Assembly: GCF_000682675.1 (NCBI RefSeq)
Contig: NZ_AWFA01000034.1
Location: 62,001-126,000 of the forward strand
Length of the DNA: 64,000 nt
Origin: Hyphomonas pacifica
GTDB lineage: Bacteria; Pseudomonadota; Alphaproteobacteria; Caulobacterales; Hyphomonadaceae
Reading direction: 5' to 3'
Both the position numbers and the translations under genes were made by a program. The notes under the pieces are model-generated. The model was not told the origin of the DNA. It made no database searches and was given only the letters and a program-made list of their open reading frames with translations. Shown here piece by piece: positions 1-8,785 of the stretch; position 1 is the first letter of the stretch; the number at the start of each line of letters is the position of its first letter.

Positions 1-44
1 ATGCGAAGCTGAGGCACAGGGGGCAAACCGGTCGATGAGCAAGA

Positions 45-68
45 CTGTGGGTGTCACAGTATCTTCAC
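45..68 (+). promoter_or_regulatory. Weak candidate PHO-box half-sites before the PiT-like gene
   Basis: Two degenerate half-sites, GTGTCAC (51-57) and TCTTCAC (62-68), lie 11 bp apart, the spacing of PhoB repeats, about 64 bp before the PiT-like gene. The match is poor on its own. I list it because a much better array lies at 1410-1449 on the other side of the same gene. The rest of positions 1-131 shows no gene. Confidence 0.2.
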
Positions 69-131
69 ATACCTGCTATCGGCAACTCAGACCGAACCTG
101 CTAACGGGGTTCGGAATTGAAGGAATAGCGG

Positions 132-1196
132 GTGACTGGCATGGGTGGCGTTGAGATTTTCGGGGTCATAGGCTTCGCACTGGCGTCTTACGCCGTGGTC
201 GCAAATGACTCGATCCAGACCCTCGGGACATTTCTATCATCAAACTCCAAGCGCCCCTGGTGGATGCTCTGGCTGTTTGCCAGCGCTATTCTGCTGGTCG
301 TTGTCTTCTATGGTTACTTCCACGGTCAGGGCGATGTCGCCTATGACCGCCTGGACAAGCTGTCCATCCTTCCCGGAGAGGGTGACCGCAGCGGCCTGTT
401 GATGCCGAATATCCAGTGGTGGCATGCCCTGCCCCCTCTGGTCCTGTTGATGCTTACGCGCTTCGGCATCCCGGTTTCCACCACCTTCCTCGTGCTGACC
501 CTGTTTGCCCTGTCCGGTGGCTCATCTAGTGACGGCATTCTGGAAAAGATGATCATCAAGTCCGCCATGGGCTATGTGGTTGCCTTTGGCTGCGGCATTG
601 CACTGTGGGTCATCATCTCCCGCACGTTCGAACGTTGGGTCTATCATACGCGGGACGAGATGCCCTGGCCTTACTGGGTGACCTTCCAGTGGCTGACGAC
701 AACCTTCCTCTGGTCGCAATGGCTGATGCAGGATCTGGCAAACATCTTCGTTTACCTGCCGCGCGAAGTCACCATTGTTAACGGTGAGACGCATGTCAGT
801 TTTGCATTCGGCTATGTCATCTTCGGCGCCCTCCTGCTGATTGCTATTCAGGCGTATATCTTCGCCACGAAAGGCGGTCAGATTCAGCGGATCGTTGAAC
901 GCAAGATCAACACCGTGGACGTGCGTGCCGCCACGATCGTAGACCTGATCTACGGGATCATTCTTTTTATCTTCAAGGAAGTCAGCAATGTGCCCATGAG
1001 CACGACGTGGGTATTCCTGGGCCTGCTGGCTGGCCGCGAACTAGCGATTTCCTATGTAGCGCACCTGCGCGAAAAGAATGAGGCCGTGAAAGACGTTCTC
1101 GGCGATGCCGGACGTGCCTTCCTCGGCCTCATTATTTCGATAATCCTAGCTTTTGCCATGCCGCTGCTCGGCACGGGGAAACTACCCAGTTTCTAG
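132..1196 (+). CDS. PiT-like (inorganic phosphate transporter family) membrane protein, divergent
   Basis: This is a 354-residue polytopic membrane protein that looks like a distant member of the PiT phosphate permease family. It has an N-terminal VANDS (23-27), recalling the family's AND signature, and two internally repeated motifs, PVSTT (114-118) and PMSTT (298-302), matching the duplicated P-V-S-T-T element of PiT proteins. About eight hydrophobic segments are visible. GTG at 132 was chosen because GAAGGA ends 7 nt upstream; ATG at 141 is the alternative. Family identity is inferred from these short motifs, so the substrate remains uncertain, although nearby PHO-box-like repeats fit phosphate. 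Confidence 0.6.
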   Translation: MTGMGGVEIFGVIGFALASYAVVANDSIQTLGTFLSSNSKRPWWMLWLFASAILLVVVFYGYFHGQGDVAYDRLDKLSILPGEGDRSGLLMPNIQWWHALPPLVLLMLTRFGIPVSTTFLVLTLFALSGGSSSDGILEKMIIKSAMGYVVAFGCGIALWVIISRTFERWVYHTRDEMPWPYWVTFQWLTTTFLWSQWLMQDLANIFVYLPREVTIVNGETHVSFAFGYVIFGALLLIAIQAYIFATKGGQIQRIVERKINTVDVRAATIVDLIYGIILFIFKEVSNVPMSTTWVFLGLLAGRELAISYVAHLREKNEAVKDVLGDAGRAFLGLIISIILAFAMPLLGTGKLPSF

Positions 1197-1207
1197 ACTT
1201 ACGCGGC

Positions 1208-1378
1208 TTATGCGAAAATATTGACGATCGGGTCGAGCGCGATTGAAAGGCTCACACCGACAACGCCAGCCAAAACCAACATTGTTCCCCTCAACACACT
1301 GAGGACGGCGTCATTGTTCGCCAGATCCCTGTGCGCCAGCCAGGAAACATGATTATCATTGTGATCTAGGACAGCCAT
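1208..1378 (-). CDS. Small membrane protein, 56 aa, unknown function
   Basis: I do not recognise this gene. ATG at 1378 follows a strong AGGAGG with a 5-nt spacer, much better supported than a longer reading from 1456. The product has a polar N terminus (MAVLDHNDNH) and one hydrophobic segment at about residues 32-55, so it is probably a single-pass inner-membrane protein. It converges on the PiT-like gene with an 11-bp gap. Repeats resembling PhoB sites lie 32-71 bp before its start. A role in phosphate-responsive membrane function is only a guess from position. Confidence 0.55.
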   Translation of the reverse strand: MAVLDHNDNHVSWLAHRDLANNDAVLSVLRGTMLVLAGVVGVSLSIALDPIVNIFA

Positions 1379-1409
1379 GATAGCCTCCTTCCTTTCCTGG
1401 TGAAAATTA

Positions 1410-1449
1410 CTGTCATACGACTGTAATCTAACTGTCATATTACTGTCAT
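1410..1449 (+). promoter_or_regulatory. Four-repeat PHO-box-like array (two tandem PHO boxes)
   Basis: Four 7-mers recur at exact 11-bp steps: CTGTCAT (1410-1416), CTGTAAT (1421-1427), CTGTCAT (1432-1438) and CTGTCAT (1443-1449), with 4-bp AT-rich spacers. This is the known architecture of PhoB binding sites, and the count of four suggests two adjacent boxes. The repeats read CTGTCAT on the plus strand, which normally directs transcription rightward, whereas the nearest gene start (1378) is leftward. The target transcript is therefore unclear. Confidence 0.7.
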
Positions 1450-1538
1450 GTTCCACGCTTGCAAATCAATTTTTTTTCATCGGGGATTAACCCTAATGGC
1501 CAGGGCCACACAAATCTCTGAAAAATAAGGATTTATAC

Positions 1539-2606
1539 CTATTTTCGGAAGGTGCTGACTTTTGTCAGAAATGCCAGCGCCTGTCTTTCAGGCAGAAGCA
1601 TTGCAGATTCGCACGCCTTTGCGGCGTCCCAGGAGAGGTATTCCGCATAGTACGGCTCATGGAAGCCGTGCGGGAAATATTCCAGCAACCCATCCATATC
1701 CGGATAATCGCCAAACTGGACACTATCAGCCAGAATGAATAGTCCGCCGGGCTTCAGAATGCGCGCCACTTCCGCCAGAATCTTCGGTCGCACATCCACC
1801 GGCAATTCGTGAAACAGGAAGATCGAGACAACCATGTCGAGGCTATCGTCCTTCAAAGGCATCGCCTCTGCAGCCTCATGCAGGATATTCACATGCGGCC
1901 AGCGGTTAAGCCGCTCCCGCGCCGCCTCGGTATAGCTCGGCGACAAGTCTAGACCCGACGCCCTGAGACGCGGATAGACCTGCATGACCTGCGACAGGAA
2001 CCGCCCATTCCCGCATGCCATATCCAGCAGGCTGATACCGCGCTGGTCCCTGCCCTTAAGTTCCCGCGAAATCTCGGCCAGTGCGGCGCGCCGCATGGCA
2101 TCGGCCGTTCCTGTAAACAGCGCTTCCACCTGTGTGTCATAAAGGTCCGCGCTGTCTTCGGTGAACCAGCCGCCGGACTGGTAGTGAAAGTTCTGAAGGT
2201 AATAGTCAGGATAGCGATTGTGGCCATCCATCACGTGCTGCCGAATTTCGGTGCCGTTACGCGTCACACGTCTGCGATCCACCTCACTGGCATCCTCGCG
2301 AAAGGCACGGGCTGATTGCAAGGCGTGGGGCAGATCCTTCAGGCGCACATCCTTTGGCGCAGGATACAGCCCTCTTTCCACATTCAGCCGGTCCTGCAGG
2401 AACAATTGGAGGTAAGCACGACGCAGCCCGCGCATATCCGGTGTGCCACGGCTTGGCTCGAAAGCCGGTTCGCCCGGGCGGCTCAGCCCGCCAGTCTGCT
2501 GACGTACTGCCCGCATCTGCGCGCCATACCAAGCAGAGCGCAGCCCCTGCGCAGCGGCATACCGTGCGCGCCCGGCAGTTCTTGTTGCAAGATCAAACAG
2601 GCTCAT
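1539..2606 (-). CDS. Class I SAM-dependent methyltransferase
   Basis: A 355-residue protein with a class I methyltransferase fold in its C-terminal half. The SAM-binding motif I is LLDMACGNGRF at about residues 193-203, followed by an acidic GLDLS (motif II region) and LKPGGLFILAD (motif for the later strand). The N-terminal 140 residues are basic and of no recognised domain, with a YPDYYLQNFH stretch that recurs in this methyltransferase subgroup. It probably methylates a small molecule or lipid; the substrate cannot be read from sequence. The gene stands alone, transcribed away from the glycine-zipper gene. Confidence 0.75.
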   Translation of the reverse strand: MSLFDLATRTAGRARYAAAQGLRSAWYGAQMRAVRQQTGGLSRPGEPAFEPSRGTPDMRGLRRAYLQLFLQDRLNVERGLYPAPKDVRLKDLPHALQSARAFREDASEVDRRRVTRNGTEIRQHVMDGHNRYPDYYLQNFHYQSGGWFTEDSADLYDTQVEALFTGTADAMRRAALAEISRELKGRDQRGISLLDMACGNGRFLSQVMQVYPRLRASGLDLSPSYTEAARERLNRWPHVNILHEAAEAMPLKDDSLDMVVSIFLFHELPVDVRPKILAEVARILKPGGLFILADSVQFGDYPDMDGLLEYFPHGFHEPYYAEYLSWDAAKACESAMLLPERQALAFLTKVSTFRK

Positions 2607-2725
2607 CCCCCTGAATATGTGGCTCGGCGGGGCCTGCGTCCAGCCTTCAGGTCTCGTTCACCTTGGCTCTGTCACCTTGCATAAGGGAGACTCGCGGCAA
2701 TACGACCGCGGCAAGGAGTAATGCG

Positions 2726-3472
2726 ATGAAGAAACATTCGCTGGTGATTGGCGCGCTTGGATTGTTAACCCTCGCCATACCTGCAACGGCAGCGGCGCAA
2801 GGTACCAACGGGTATGGCTATAACGCCCCCGTCCGCAACACGGCCTGCGAGCAACAGCGCAAGGATGACAAGGTCGCCGGCACGGTGATCGGGGTCATTG
2901 GCGGCGCTCTGATTGGCGGGGCCATCGGCAACAATGTCGAAGATGGTGACAGGCATTGGCATCGCGGACGCCGTGGGTATCGCGGACATAGAGGTCATCG
3001 TGGCTATTATCACGGCAATGGCAATTCTGATGAGGTCGCCGCAGGCGCCATTCTCGGCGCTGTGATTGGCGGCATTGCCGGAAACTCCATGGCTGGTAGC
3101 ACCAGCAGGCCCTGCGCTGTAGCCACCCCCTACAACTATCAAACAGGCGGCTATTCACAAGGCGCGATCCCCCGCACAACGGATGGCCTTTATGGCGGTC
3201 CGGAGAGCGTCGGCAGCTATCCTGCCTATCCGAACACTCCGCCGCCGAGCCGTACCTATCCGGCCTCAACCCGGCCCGGCCCTACCTATCCGTCCTATCC
3301 TCAGCCGCAGGCAGATGCCCGCGAGTGCCGGACAATCAACCGGGAAACCCGGCTGCCGGATGGGCGTGTCATCCGTGATCCGGTCACCACCTGTCGTGAC
3401 CCGTATGACGGCACCTGGGTGATCGAAGACGGATCAGCAGGATATGATGATTATGATGACTATGGCTATTGA
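2726..3472 (+). CDS. Glycine-zipper (17 kDa surface antigen-like) exported protein
   Basis: A 248-residue exported protein. ATG at 2726 follows AAGGAG; the signal peptide ends near TAAAQ (about residue 26). Two glycine-zipper segments, GVIGGALIGGAIGNN and GAILGAVIGGIAGNS, flank an Arg/Gly/His/Tyr-rich spacer (residues about 80-100), as in rickettsial 17 kDa antigen-type outer-membrane proteins. A Tyr/Pro-rich region (about 170-205) and a C-terminal domain with ECRTINRE and TTCRDPYDGTW follow; its two cysteines could pair. Expected in the envelope, with a possible membrane-spanning or oligomerising role for the zippers. Its last 7 bp overlap the convergent tlyA gene. Confidence 0.75.
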   Translation: MKKHSLVIGALGLLTLAIPATAAAQGTNGYGYNAPVRNTACEQQRKDDKVAGTVIGVIGGALIGGAIGNNVEDGDRHWHRGRRGYRGHRGHRGYYHGNGNSDEVAAGAILGAVIGGIAGNSMAGSTSRPCAVATPYNYQTGGYSQGAIPRTTDGLYGGPESVGSYPAYPNTPPPSRTYPASTRPGPTYPSYPQPQADARECRTINRETRLPDGRVIRDPVTTCRDPYDGTWVIEDGSAGYDDYDDYGY

Positions 3473-4206
3473 GCGTCAGGCGCTCTGACTGCGTGGAACA
3501 AACGTTCGGCATTGCCGTCGCCACCTGAAATCGGGCTGGCCGTCCACCCCTGGATAGGCCAGCCTTTTTCTTTCATCCAATCGGCAAAGGTCTGGGCCGC
3601 CTGATCCGCGGCATTGGTGTCCGTCACCAGACCGCCCTTGCCAATATTCTCCCGGCCGACCTGAAATTGCGGTTTGAAAAGGCCAACAAACTCTGCTTCC
3701 GGCGCGGCGAGTGACAAGGGCACCTCCAGCAGTTTCTCCAGCGATATAAAACTTGCATCGCACACCAAAAGTGAGGGAGCACTTCCCAGCATCTCAGATG
3801 TCAGCGCCCGGGCGTCCTGCGCTTCAAGGCTGGTGACGCGGGCGTCTCTAGCCAGAGACGGATGACACTGATCGCGCCCGACATCCACCGCAACGACATG
3901 CTGCGCCCCCCGCCTCAACAGCACATCCGTAAAGCCTCCGGTCGATGCGCCAATATCGAGACAAAGCCTCCCATACGGGTCTACGCTGAACACATCCAGC
4001 CCGTGCGCCAGCTTCAGGCCGCCGCGCGACACGTAGGGATGGGCCGCAGATGCCTCGATACGCGCATCACCTGACAACATTTGCGAAGGCTTGGTCACGG
4101 GTGTTCCATTGGCTGTCACCCGGCCTGCCTCAATAGCGGCGCGCGCGCTTGCCCGGCTTTCAAAAAAGCCCAAACTAACGAGGATTTTATCTGCTCGGTC
4201 CTTCAC
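3466..4206 (-). CDS. tlyA: TlyA family rRNA 2'-O-methyltransferase / hemolysin-like protein
   Basis: The protein joins an N-terminal S4 RNA-binding domain (about residues 2-60; SRASARAAIEAGRVTANG) to an FtsJ-like methyltransferase domain. The SAM motif is CLDIGASTGGFTDVLL, and SRGGLKL marks the TlyA family. TlyA enzymes methylate 2'-hydroxyls of 16S and 23S rRNA, and some are linked to haemolysis. GTG at 4206 matches the usual family N terminus (246 aa); a TTG at 4260 would add 18 residues of no family likeness. Transcribed divergently from the SOD gene, with the promoter region shared. Confidence 0.85.
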   Translation of the reverse strand: MKDRADKILVSLGFFESRASARAAIEAGRVTANGTPVTKPSQMLSGDARIEASAAHPYVSRGGLKLAHGLDVFSVDPYGRLCLDIGASTGGFTDVLLRRGAQHVVAVDVGRDQCHPSLARDARVTSLEAQDARALTSEMLGSAPSLLVCDASFISLEKLLEVPLSLAAPEAEFVGLFKPQFQVGRENIGKGGLVTDTNAADQAAQTFADWMKEKGWPIQGWTASPISGGDGNAERLFHAVRAPDAQ

Positions 4207-4275
4207 CCTGTGGAGCCTTCCTGCAACATTCGCGTTATGCCCTATATCAGAGGCAAGCAAACAGGAGACTCTTTT

Positions 4276-4872
4276 ATGATCACCCGTACAGCGATTGCGA
4301 CCGCCGCCCTTGTGCTGGCAGCCGCCTGCGGACAGGAAAGCGCCGAGCCGCAGGAAATTCCAGAAACAGGGGCCCCTCTGCCCTCTCCCTCTGAACTGTC
4401 CGGCCCGGATGACGGCGTCTACCCATCCATGATGCGCGCAACAGCCTCAATCATTGGCGCAGGAGGCACAGAGATAGGCACCGCCAACTTCCTGGATGGT
4501 CCGAATGGAGAATTGATCCGCGTTGAACTCTCAGAAGGCGCGCTTGAGCCCGGCTGGCATGGCATCCACCTGCACGCCGTCGGCACCTGCGAAGACGTTG
4601 GTGCGTTTAAGGAATCCGGTGGTCACCAGGGCAAGCATGATGGCGGCCACGGTCTGCTCAACCCGAAAGGCCCTGAAGCCGGCGACCTGCCGAATATCTG
4701 GGTCGCAGCAGATGGTTCGGCCGGGTACGAAACGTTCACACGCCTTACAGGTCTTGATGCCCTGCTGGATGATGACGGCGCGGCCATTATCATTCACGAA
4801 AGCGAAGACGACCACATGACCCAGCCCATTGGCGGCGCGGGCGCGCGAGTTGCCTGCGGTGTGATCCAATAG
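4276..4872 (+). CDS. sodC: Cu/Zn superoxide dismutase, lipoprotein
   Basis: A 198-residue periplasmic Cu/Zn SOD that dismutates superoxide to peroxide and oxygen. ATG at 4276 follows AGGAG. The signal peptide ends in the lipobox LAAAC-G, so the enzyme is probably membrane anchored. Copper ligands appear in HGIHLHAVGTC, the metal-bridging and zinc loop is GGHQGKHDGGHGLLNP followed by GDLPNIWV, and the C terminus ARVACGVIQ carries the conserved disulfide cysteine. A low-complexity acidic/proline linker (residues about 22-48) separates the lipid anchor from the domain. Stand-alone gene. Confidence 0.9.
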   Translation: MITRTAIATAALVLAAACGQESAEPQEIPETGAPLPSPSELSGPDDGVYPSMMRATASIIGAGGTEIGTANFLDGPNGELIRVELSEGALEPGWHGIHLHAVGTCEDVGAFKESGGHQGKHDGGHGLLNPKGPEAGDLPNIWVAADGSAGYETFTRLTGLDALLDDDGAAIIIHESEDDHMTQPIGGAGARVACGVIQ

Positions 4873-5004
4873 GTTCAGCTTACGTAAATCAGAATAAAGC
4901 CTGCAGCCGGTCACGTTTTATGACGTGGCCGGTTTCATATCTGCTTGCGAAATTCCCCGGCGCGATACAGGCTGGTATCAGAGAATACAGGGAGGGTTCC
5001 GACT

Positions 5005-6516
5005 ATGACGAAATTGACACGGCGCAGCGCACTGCTGGGTGGGGCAGCTATCACAGCCTTGGCTGCTTGTGGACAGAAGACAGATACCGCCCTGCCTCCG
5101 CCAACAGGCCCTGCTACAGCCAAGGTTCTGCCTCCGGAAGGCTGGATGAGCGGTCTGGCCATTGCCAGCAGCATCGCCACCGGGGAAACGACATCTCTTG
5201 AACAAGTGAATGCCGCCATCACACGAGCGGAAGTCGTTAATGGCCAGATTAACGCCATCGCAACTGAAAGCTTCAATCAGGCGCGTATTGATGCAGGTGA
5301 CCTAGTGCCTGGCCCGTTCAGCGGCGTACCAACCTTCATCAAGGATCTGATGGACTGGAAAGGCACGCAGACCCTATTCGGCAGCCGCGCTTTTATTGGG
5401 TATATCGCACAAGAAGACGCACCATTTGCCGCCGCCTGGCGCAAGGCAGGCGTGGTTTCGCTAGGCAAGTCCACCAGCCCTGAAGATGGTCTTACCTCCA
5501 CCACGGAGCCTCTGGTTACCGGACCAACCCGCAACCCGTGGGATCTTTCACGCATGACCGGTGGGTCCTCCGGCGGGGCAGCTGCGCTAGTTGCCGCACG
5601 CGTCGTTCCATTTGCCCATGCCAGCGATGGCGGCGGTTCCATCCGTATCCCTGCCTCCACATGCGGTGTCTTCGGTCTGAAACCATCCCGCGGGCGCCTG
5701 AAGTCTGCGCGCAATGGTCCAACTCCGCCAGTCGACATCTCGGTAAACCACGCCGTGACCATTTCTGTTCAGGACTCTATTGAGCTGTTCCGCGTCGCAG
5801 AAACCAATGATGGCACCTATGCGCCTCTGGGAGAGGTCAGTTCCATTCGCCGCCCGCTCAAGATCGGCTTCGCTCCGGATACGATCAGCGGCACGACGGT
5901 CGCCCCGGAGACCACCGCCGAACTGGAGAAAACAGCCAAGCTATGCCGTGAACTTGGCCATGATGTCAGGGACTTCAAAGTGCCTCTGAATGGCGAAGAG
6001 TTTGCTGACAAGTTCCTGATGTACTGGTCTGCGGGTGCCGCCGCCTTTGCGCAGCAGGCCAGTGAATATACCGGTAAGCCAATAAGCCCTGAAATTGTCG
6101 AGCCCTGGACGTTGGGGCTCGCCGCACGCTACCAGTCCCGCCAGGATGAAATGCCGGAAATCATCAAATACCTTCAAAATTTTGAAGCCGTTTATGATGA
6201 GTGGTTCCAGGATATCGATATCCTGCTGACGCCAGTTACAGGCAGTCCCGCGCGGCCGATTGGCGAGCAGGCCCCGGATGGGAATTTCGAAGATGTCATG
6301 ACCAGCGTTCTGAACTTCGCGGCCTTTACGGCGCCGATGAACGTCTCCGGCGCAGCCTCCATGAGTGTGCCGCTGGGCTGGTCGCCTTCTGGCTTGCCGA
6401 TCGGTTCCATGTTTTCCGGCAAGCGCGGAGATGATGGCCTGTTGTTCGAGCTGGCCATGCAGCTGGAACAGGTCCGGCCCTGGATCAACAAGGTTCCGCC
6501 TGTCTCTGCATTCTAG
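5005..6516 (+). CDS. Exported amidase (amidase signature family)
   Basis: A 503-residue amidase-signature hydrolase that cleaves an amide bond through a Ser-Ser-Lys triad. Lys113 (FIKDL), Ser188/189 (MTGGSSGGAAA) and Ser212 (DGGGSIRIPAS) are all present, so it should be active. The N terminus TRRSALLGGAAITALAACG combines a twin-arginine motif with a lipobox cysteine at 22, suggesting Tat export and lipidation. ATG at 5005 follows GGGAGG. The substrate is unknown. Six bases separate it from the ZntB-type gene, so the two may be cotranscribed. A second exported amidase lies at 39808. Confidence 0.85.
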   Translation: MTKLTRRSALLGGAAITALAACGQKTDTALPPPTGPATAKVLPPEGWMSGLAIASSIATGETTSLEQVNAAITRAEVVNGQINAIATESFNQARIDAGDLVPGPFSGVPTFIKDLMDWKGTQTLFGSRAFIGYIAQEDAPFAAAWRKAGVVSLGKSTSPEDGLTSTTEPLVTGPTRNPWDLSRMTGGSSGGAAALVAARVVPFAHASDGGGSIRIPASTCGVFGLKPSRGRLKSARNGPTPPVDISVNHAVTISVQDSIELFRVAETNDGTYAPLGEVSSIRRPLKIGFAPDTISGTTVAPETTAELEKTAKLCRELGHDVRDFKVPLNGEEFADKFLMYWSAGAAAFAQQASEYTGKPISPEIVEPWTLGLAARYQSRQDEMPEIIKYLQNFEAVYDEWFQDIDILLTPVTGSPARPIGEQAPDGNFEDVMTSVLNFAAFTAPMNVSGAASMSVPLGWSPSGLPIGSMFSGKRGDDGLLFELAMQLEQVRPWINKVPPVSAF

Positions 6517-6522
6517 GCACTC

Positions 6523-7533
6523 ATGACGACGCCTGCGCCCTCTCATACGCCCTCCCAGATCCCTCCTCTGGTATTTGGATACGGGTTTTCGAATGACGGG
6601 ACGCCCACGCCTTTGAGCTGGTCGGACGTCACCTCCGGCAAGCTAGCCGAGTTCAGGCGCTATTGGCTGCACCTGAACCGACTGTCTGAGGCGGCGCAGA
6701 ACTGGCTGGTCAATGCAAGTGGCGTGGATGAACTCGCCACCGATGCGCTGCTGCAGGAAGATACGCGCCCGCGAGCCGTGCGCCATGGCAAAGGCTTTTT
6801 GATCAATCTTCGCGGGATGAACCTGAATGAGGGTGAAGCCCGCGAAGACATGTTGGCCTTGCGTATGTGGGCCAGCGAAACATCTCTGATCACTCTACGC
6901 GCCAAGCGCATTCAGGCTGCTCGCGACGTCGAGAACGCCATGCGCGACGGGGATGTGCCCAACTCCACCGGCGGGCTAGTTGCTGCGCTTGCCGAAGCCC
7001 TGACAAACCGGATGGAACCTGAAATCGCGCAGTTCGATGAGCAGGCCGATGAATTCGAAGATCAGCTTCTGGATTCAGACAACCGCCTGCCCCGCAGCGC
7101 GCTGTCGGAATTCCGCCGTCGCGTTCTGCAAGTGCGCCGCTATATCATGCCCCAGCGCGATGCGCTGGCACACCTGGTGCGGGAGGGTGCGCAGGCCGGC
7201 CTCTTTACCGATTATGACATGCTCTATCTGCGCGAATCCGCTGACCGCGTAACCCGCCTGTCGGAAGAGCTGGAAACCATACGAGATCGCTCAACCGTGT
7301 TGCAGGAACAGGTCATCGAGGCACGTGGAGAGATAATGAACCAGCGCCTGTTCGTGCTGTCCATTATTTCTGCTGTCTTCCTGCCGATCAGCTTCGTGAC
7401 CGGGCTGTTCGGCGTGAATGTCGGTGGCATGCCTGGCCTCCACAGCCCTCTGGCCTTTGCCATTCTTGTTGGCGGACTGGCCATTGCAACCGTGGCGATG
7501 CTCGCCCTGTTCCGCTGGCGACGGTGGATCTAA
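6523..7533 (+). CDS. zntB: CorA-superfamily transporter, ZntB type
   Basis: A 336-residue CorA/MIT-superfamily protein. The long acidic and helical cytoplasmic domain is followed by two C-terminal membrane helices (about 275-298 and 308-330) with GVN at 297-299 and the loop GVNVGGMPG, which resembles the ZntB loop rather than the GMN of Mg2+-transporting CorA. ZntB proteins move Zn2+ (efflux or proton-coupled uptake, debated). The C terminus FRWRRWI is positively charged, as expected for a cytoplasmic tail. It starts six bases after the amidase stop. Confidence 0.85.
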   Translation: MTTPAPSHTPSQIPPLVFGYGFSNDGTPTPLSWSDVTSGKLAEFRRYWLHLNRLSEAAQNWLVNASGVDELATDALLQEDTRPRAVRHGKGFLINLRGMNLNEGEAREDMLALRMWASETSLITLRAKRIQAARDVENAMRDGDVPNSTGGLVAALAEALTNRMEPEIAQFDEQADEFEDQLLDSDNRLPRSALSEFRRRVLQVRRYIMPQRDALAHLVREGAQAGLFTDYDMLYLRESADRVTRLSEELETIRDRSTVLQEQVIEARGEIMNQRLFVLSIISAVFLPISFVTGLFGVNVGGMPGLHSPLAFAILVGGLAIATVAMLALFRWRRWI

Positions 7534-7708
7534 CGCGCCAGCAGCGTCGCTCATATATTAACCATAACTTTCCCATCCTTCAGAAATTCATCCTGAAGCT
7601 TTGCATGTTCGCAATGGAGTTCTGCTAAGCGAGACAGGCTGCAGCGCGGACATTCGCGGCGCGCGCTCTATATTTGCTGATACACAGGCCCTACGAAAGC
7701 GGTAAACC

Positions 7709-8785
7709 GTGAACAAATCTGTCAAAATTGCGATTGCGATCTTTGTTGTCCTGCTGGTCTGGTTTGCTGGGCGCAGCCTTCTGCGCGGATCAATCAGCAC
7801 ACAAAAGGAATCCGTTGCCATGACGACGGAAAAGCCTGTTCCCGAAGCCGTCACCATCCAGGTCAGCTCCAGTCTCCACCCCGTTAAGGTCGAGGCCAAG
7901 GGCCGCACGGCCCCCGACAAAACTGTTACCGTCAAGGCCGGCACAACCGGCACCGTCATCTCCACCCCCGTTGCAGAAGGCACCTTCGTCAAAAAAGGCA
8001 CGCTGCTCTGCGGACTGGACGTGGAATCGCGCGCGGCGCGCCTGAAAGAGGCTGAAGCCAATCGTGACGCCGCCCGCGTCGATTATGAAGCGGCAGCACA
8101 ACTGGCAGAAAAAGGTCTGGGACCCAAGAATCGCGTGACGGCCACGCAGGCCAGCCTGGATGCGGCCGAGGCCGCCGTGAATGCAGCCCGTGTGGAACTC
8201 TCTAAAACCCAGATCCGCGCACCTTTTGACGGTATTTTCGAAACGCGCCTGGCCGAAGCCGGGGATTTCCTATCTCCCGGACAGGCTTGTGGCGAGCTTG
8301 TGGACATGTCTCCGGTCATCGTGGCGGTTCAGGTATCGGAAGAACATGCCGGCAAATTGACCACGGGTATGGACGCCCTGGTTCGCTTGGCTGGCGGCAA
8401 TGAATATCCTGCAAAACTGCGCTATGTCTCCCGCACCGCGAATGACAGTACACGCACTTTCCGCGTTGAGGCCGCCATGGATGCAGGTGAAGCGCCCGTA
8501 CCCGCAGGGGTTACCGCCGAACTGCTCATCCCGATTGGTGAAGTCGAAGCCACCCGCATCTCTCCCGGTCTACTCACACTGTCTGATTCAGGCGAAATGG
8601 GCCTCAGATACATTCAGGCGGACAACACGGTTGGCTTTGCTCCGGTAACGATCATTGATGAAAGCCCGCAGGGTGCATGGGTAACAGGCCTGCCGGAAAC
8701 AGCACAACTGATCTCTCTGGGGCAGGACTATCTGGCCGAAGGCGTGAAGGTGAAACCTGTGCCGAAAGGTGGAGCCCAGCCATGA
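7709..8785 (+). CDS. RND efflux periplasmic adaptor (membrane fusion protein)
   Basis: A 358-residue HlyD/AcrA-type adaptor with an N-terminal membrane anchor (residues about 6-24). The biotinyl-lipoyl-like domain is split by a coiled-coil hairpin (about 115-165, ARLKEAEANRDAARVDYEAAAQ) and closes with KTQIRAPFDGIFETR, the classic adaptor motif; beta-barrel and membrane-proximal domains follow. It links the inner-membrane RND pump encoded next to an outer-membrane channel that is not in this window. GTG start at 7709; no strong ribosome site. The stop overlaps the pump start by 4 bp. Confidence 0.9.
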   Translation: MNKSVKIAIAIFVVLLVWFAGRSLLRGSISTQKESVAMTTEKPVPEAVTIQVSSSLHPVKVEAKGRTAPDKTVTVKAGTTGTVISTPVAEGTFVKKGTLLCGLDVESRAARLKEAEANRDAARVDYEAAAQLAEKGLGPKNRVTATQASLDAAEAAVNAARVELSKTQIRAPFDGIFETRLAEAGDFLSPGQACGELVDMSPVIVAVQVSEEHAGKLTTGMDALVRLAGGNEYPAKLRYVSRTANDSTRTFRVEAAMDAGEAPVPAGVTAELLIPIGEVEATRISPGLLTLSDSGEMGLRYIQADNTVGFAPVTIIDESPQGAWVTGLPETAQLISLGQDYLAEGVKVKPVPKGGAQP

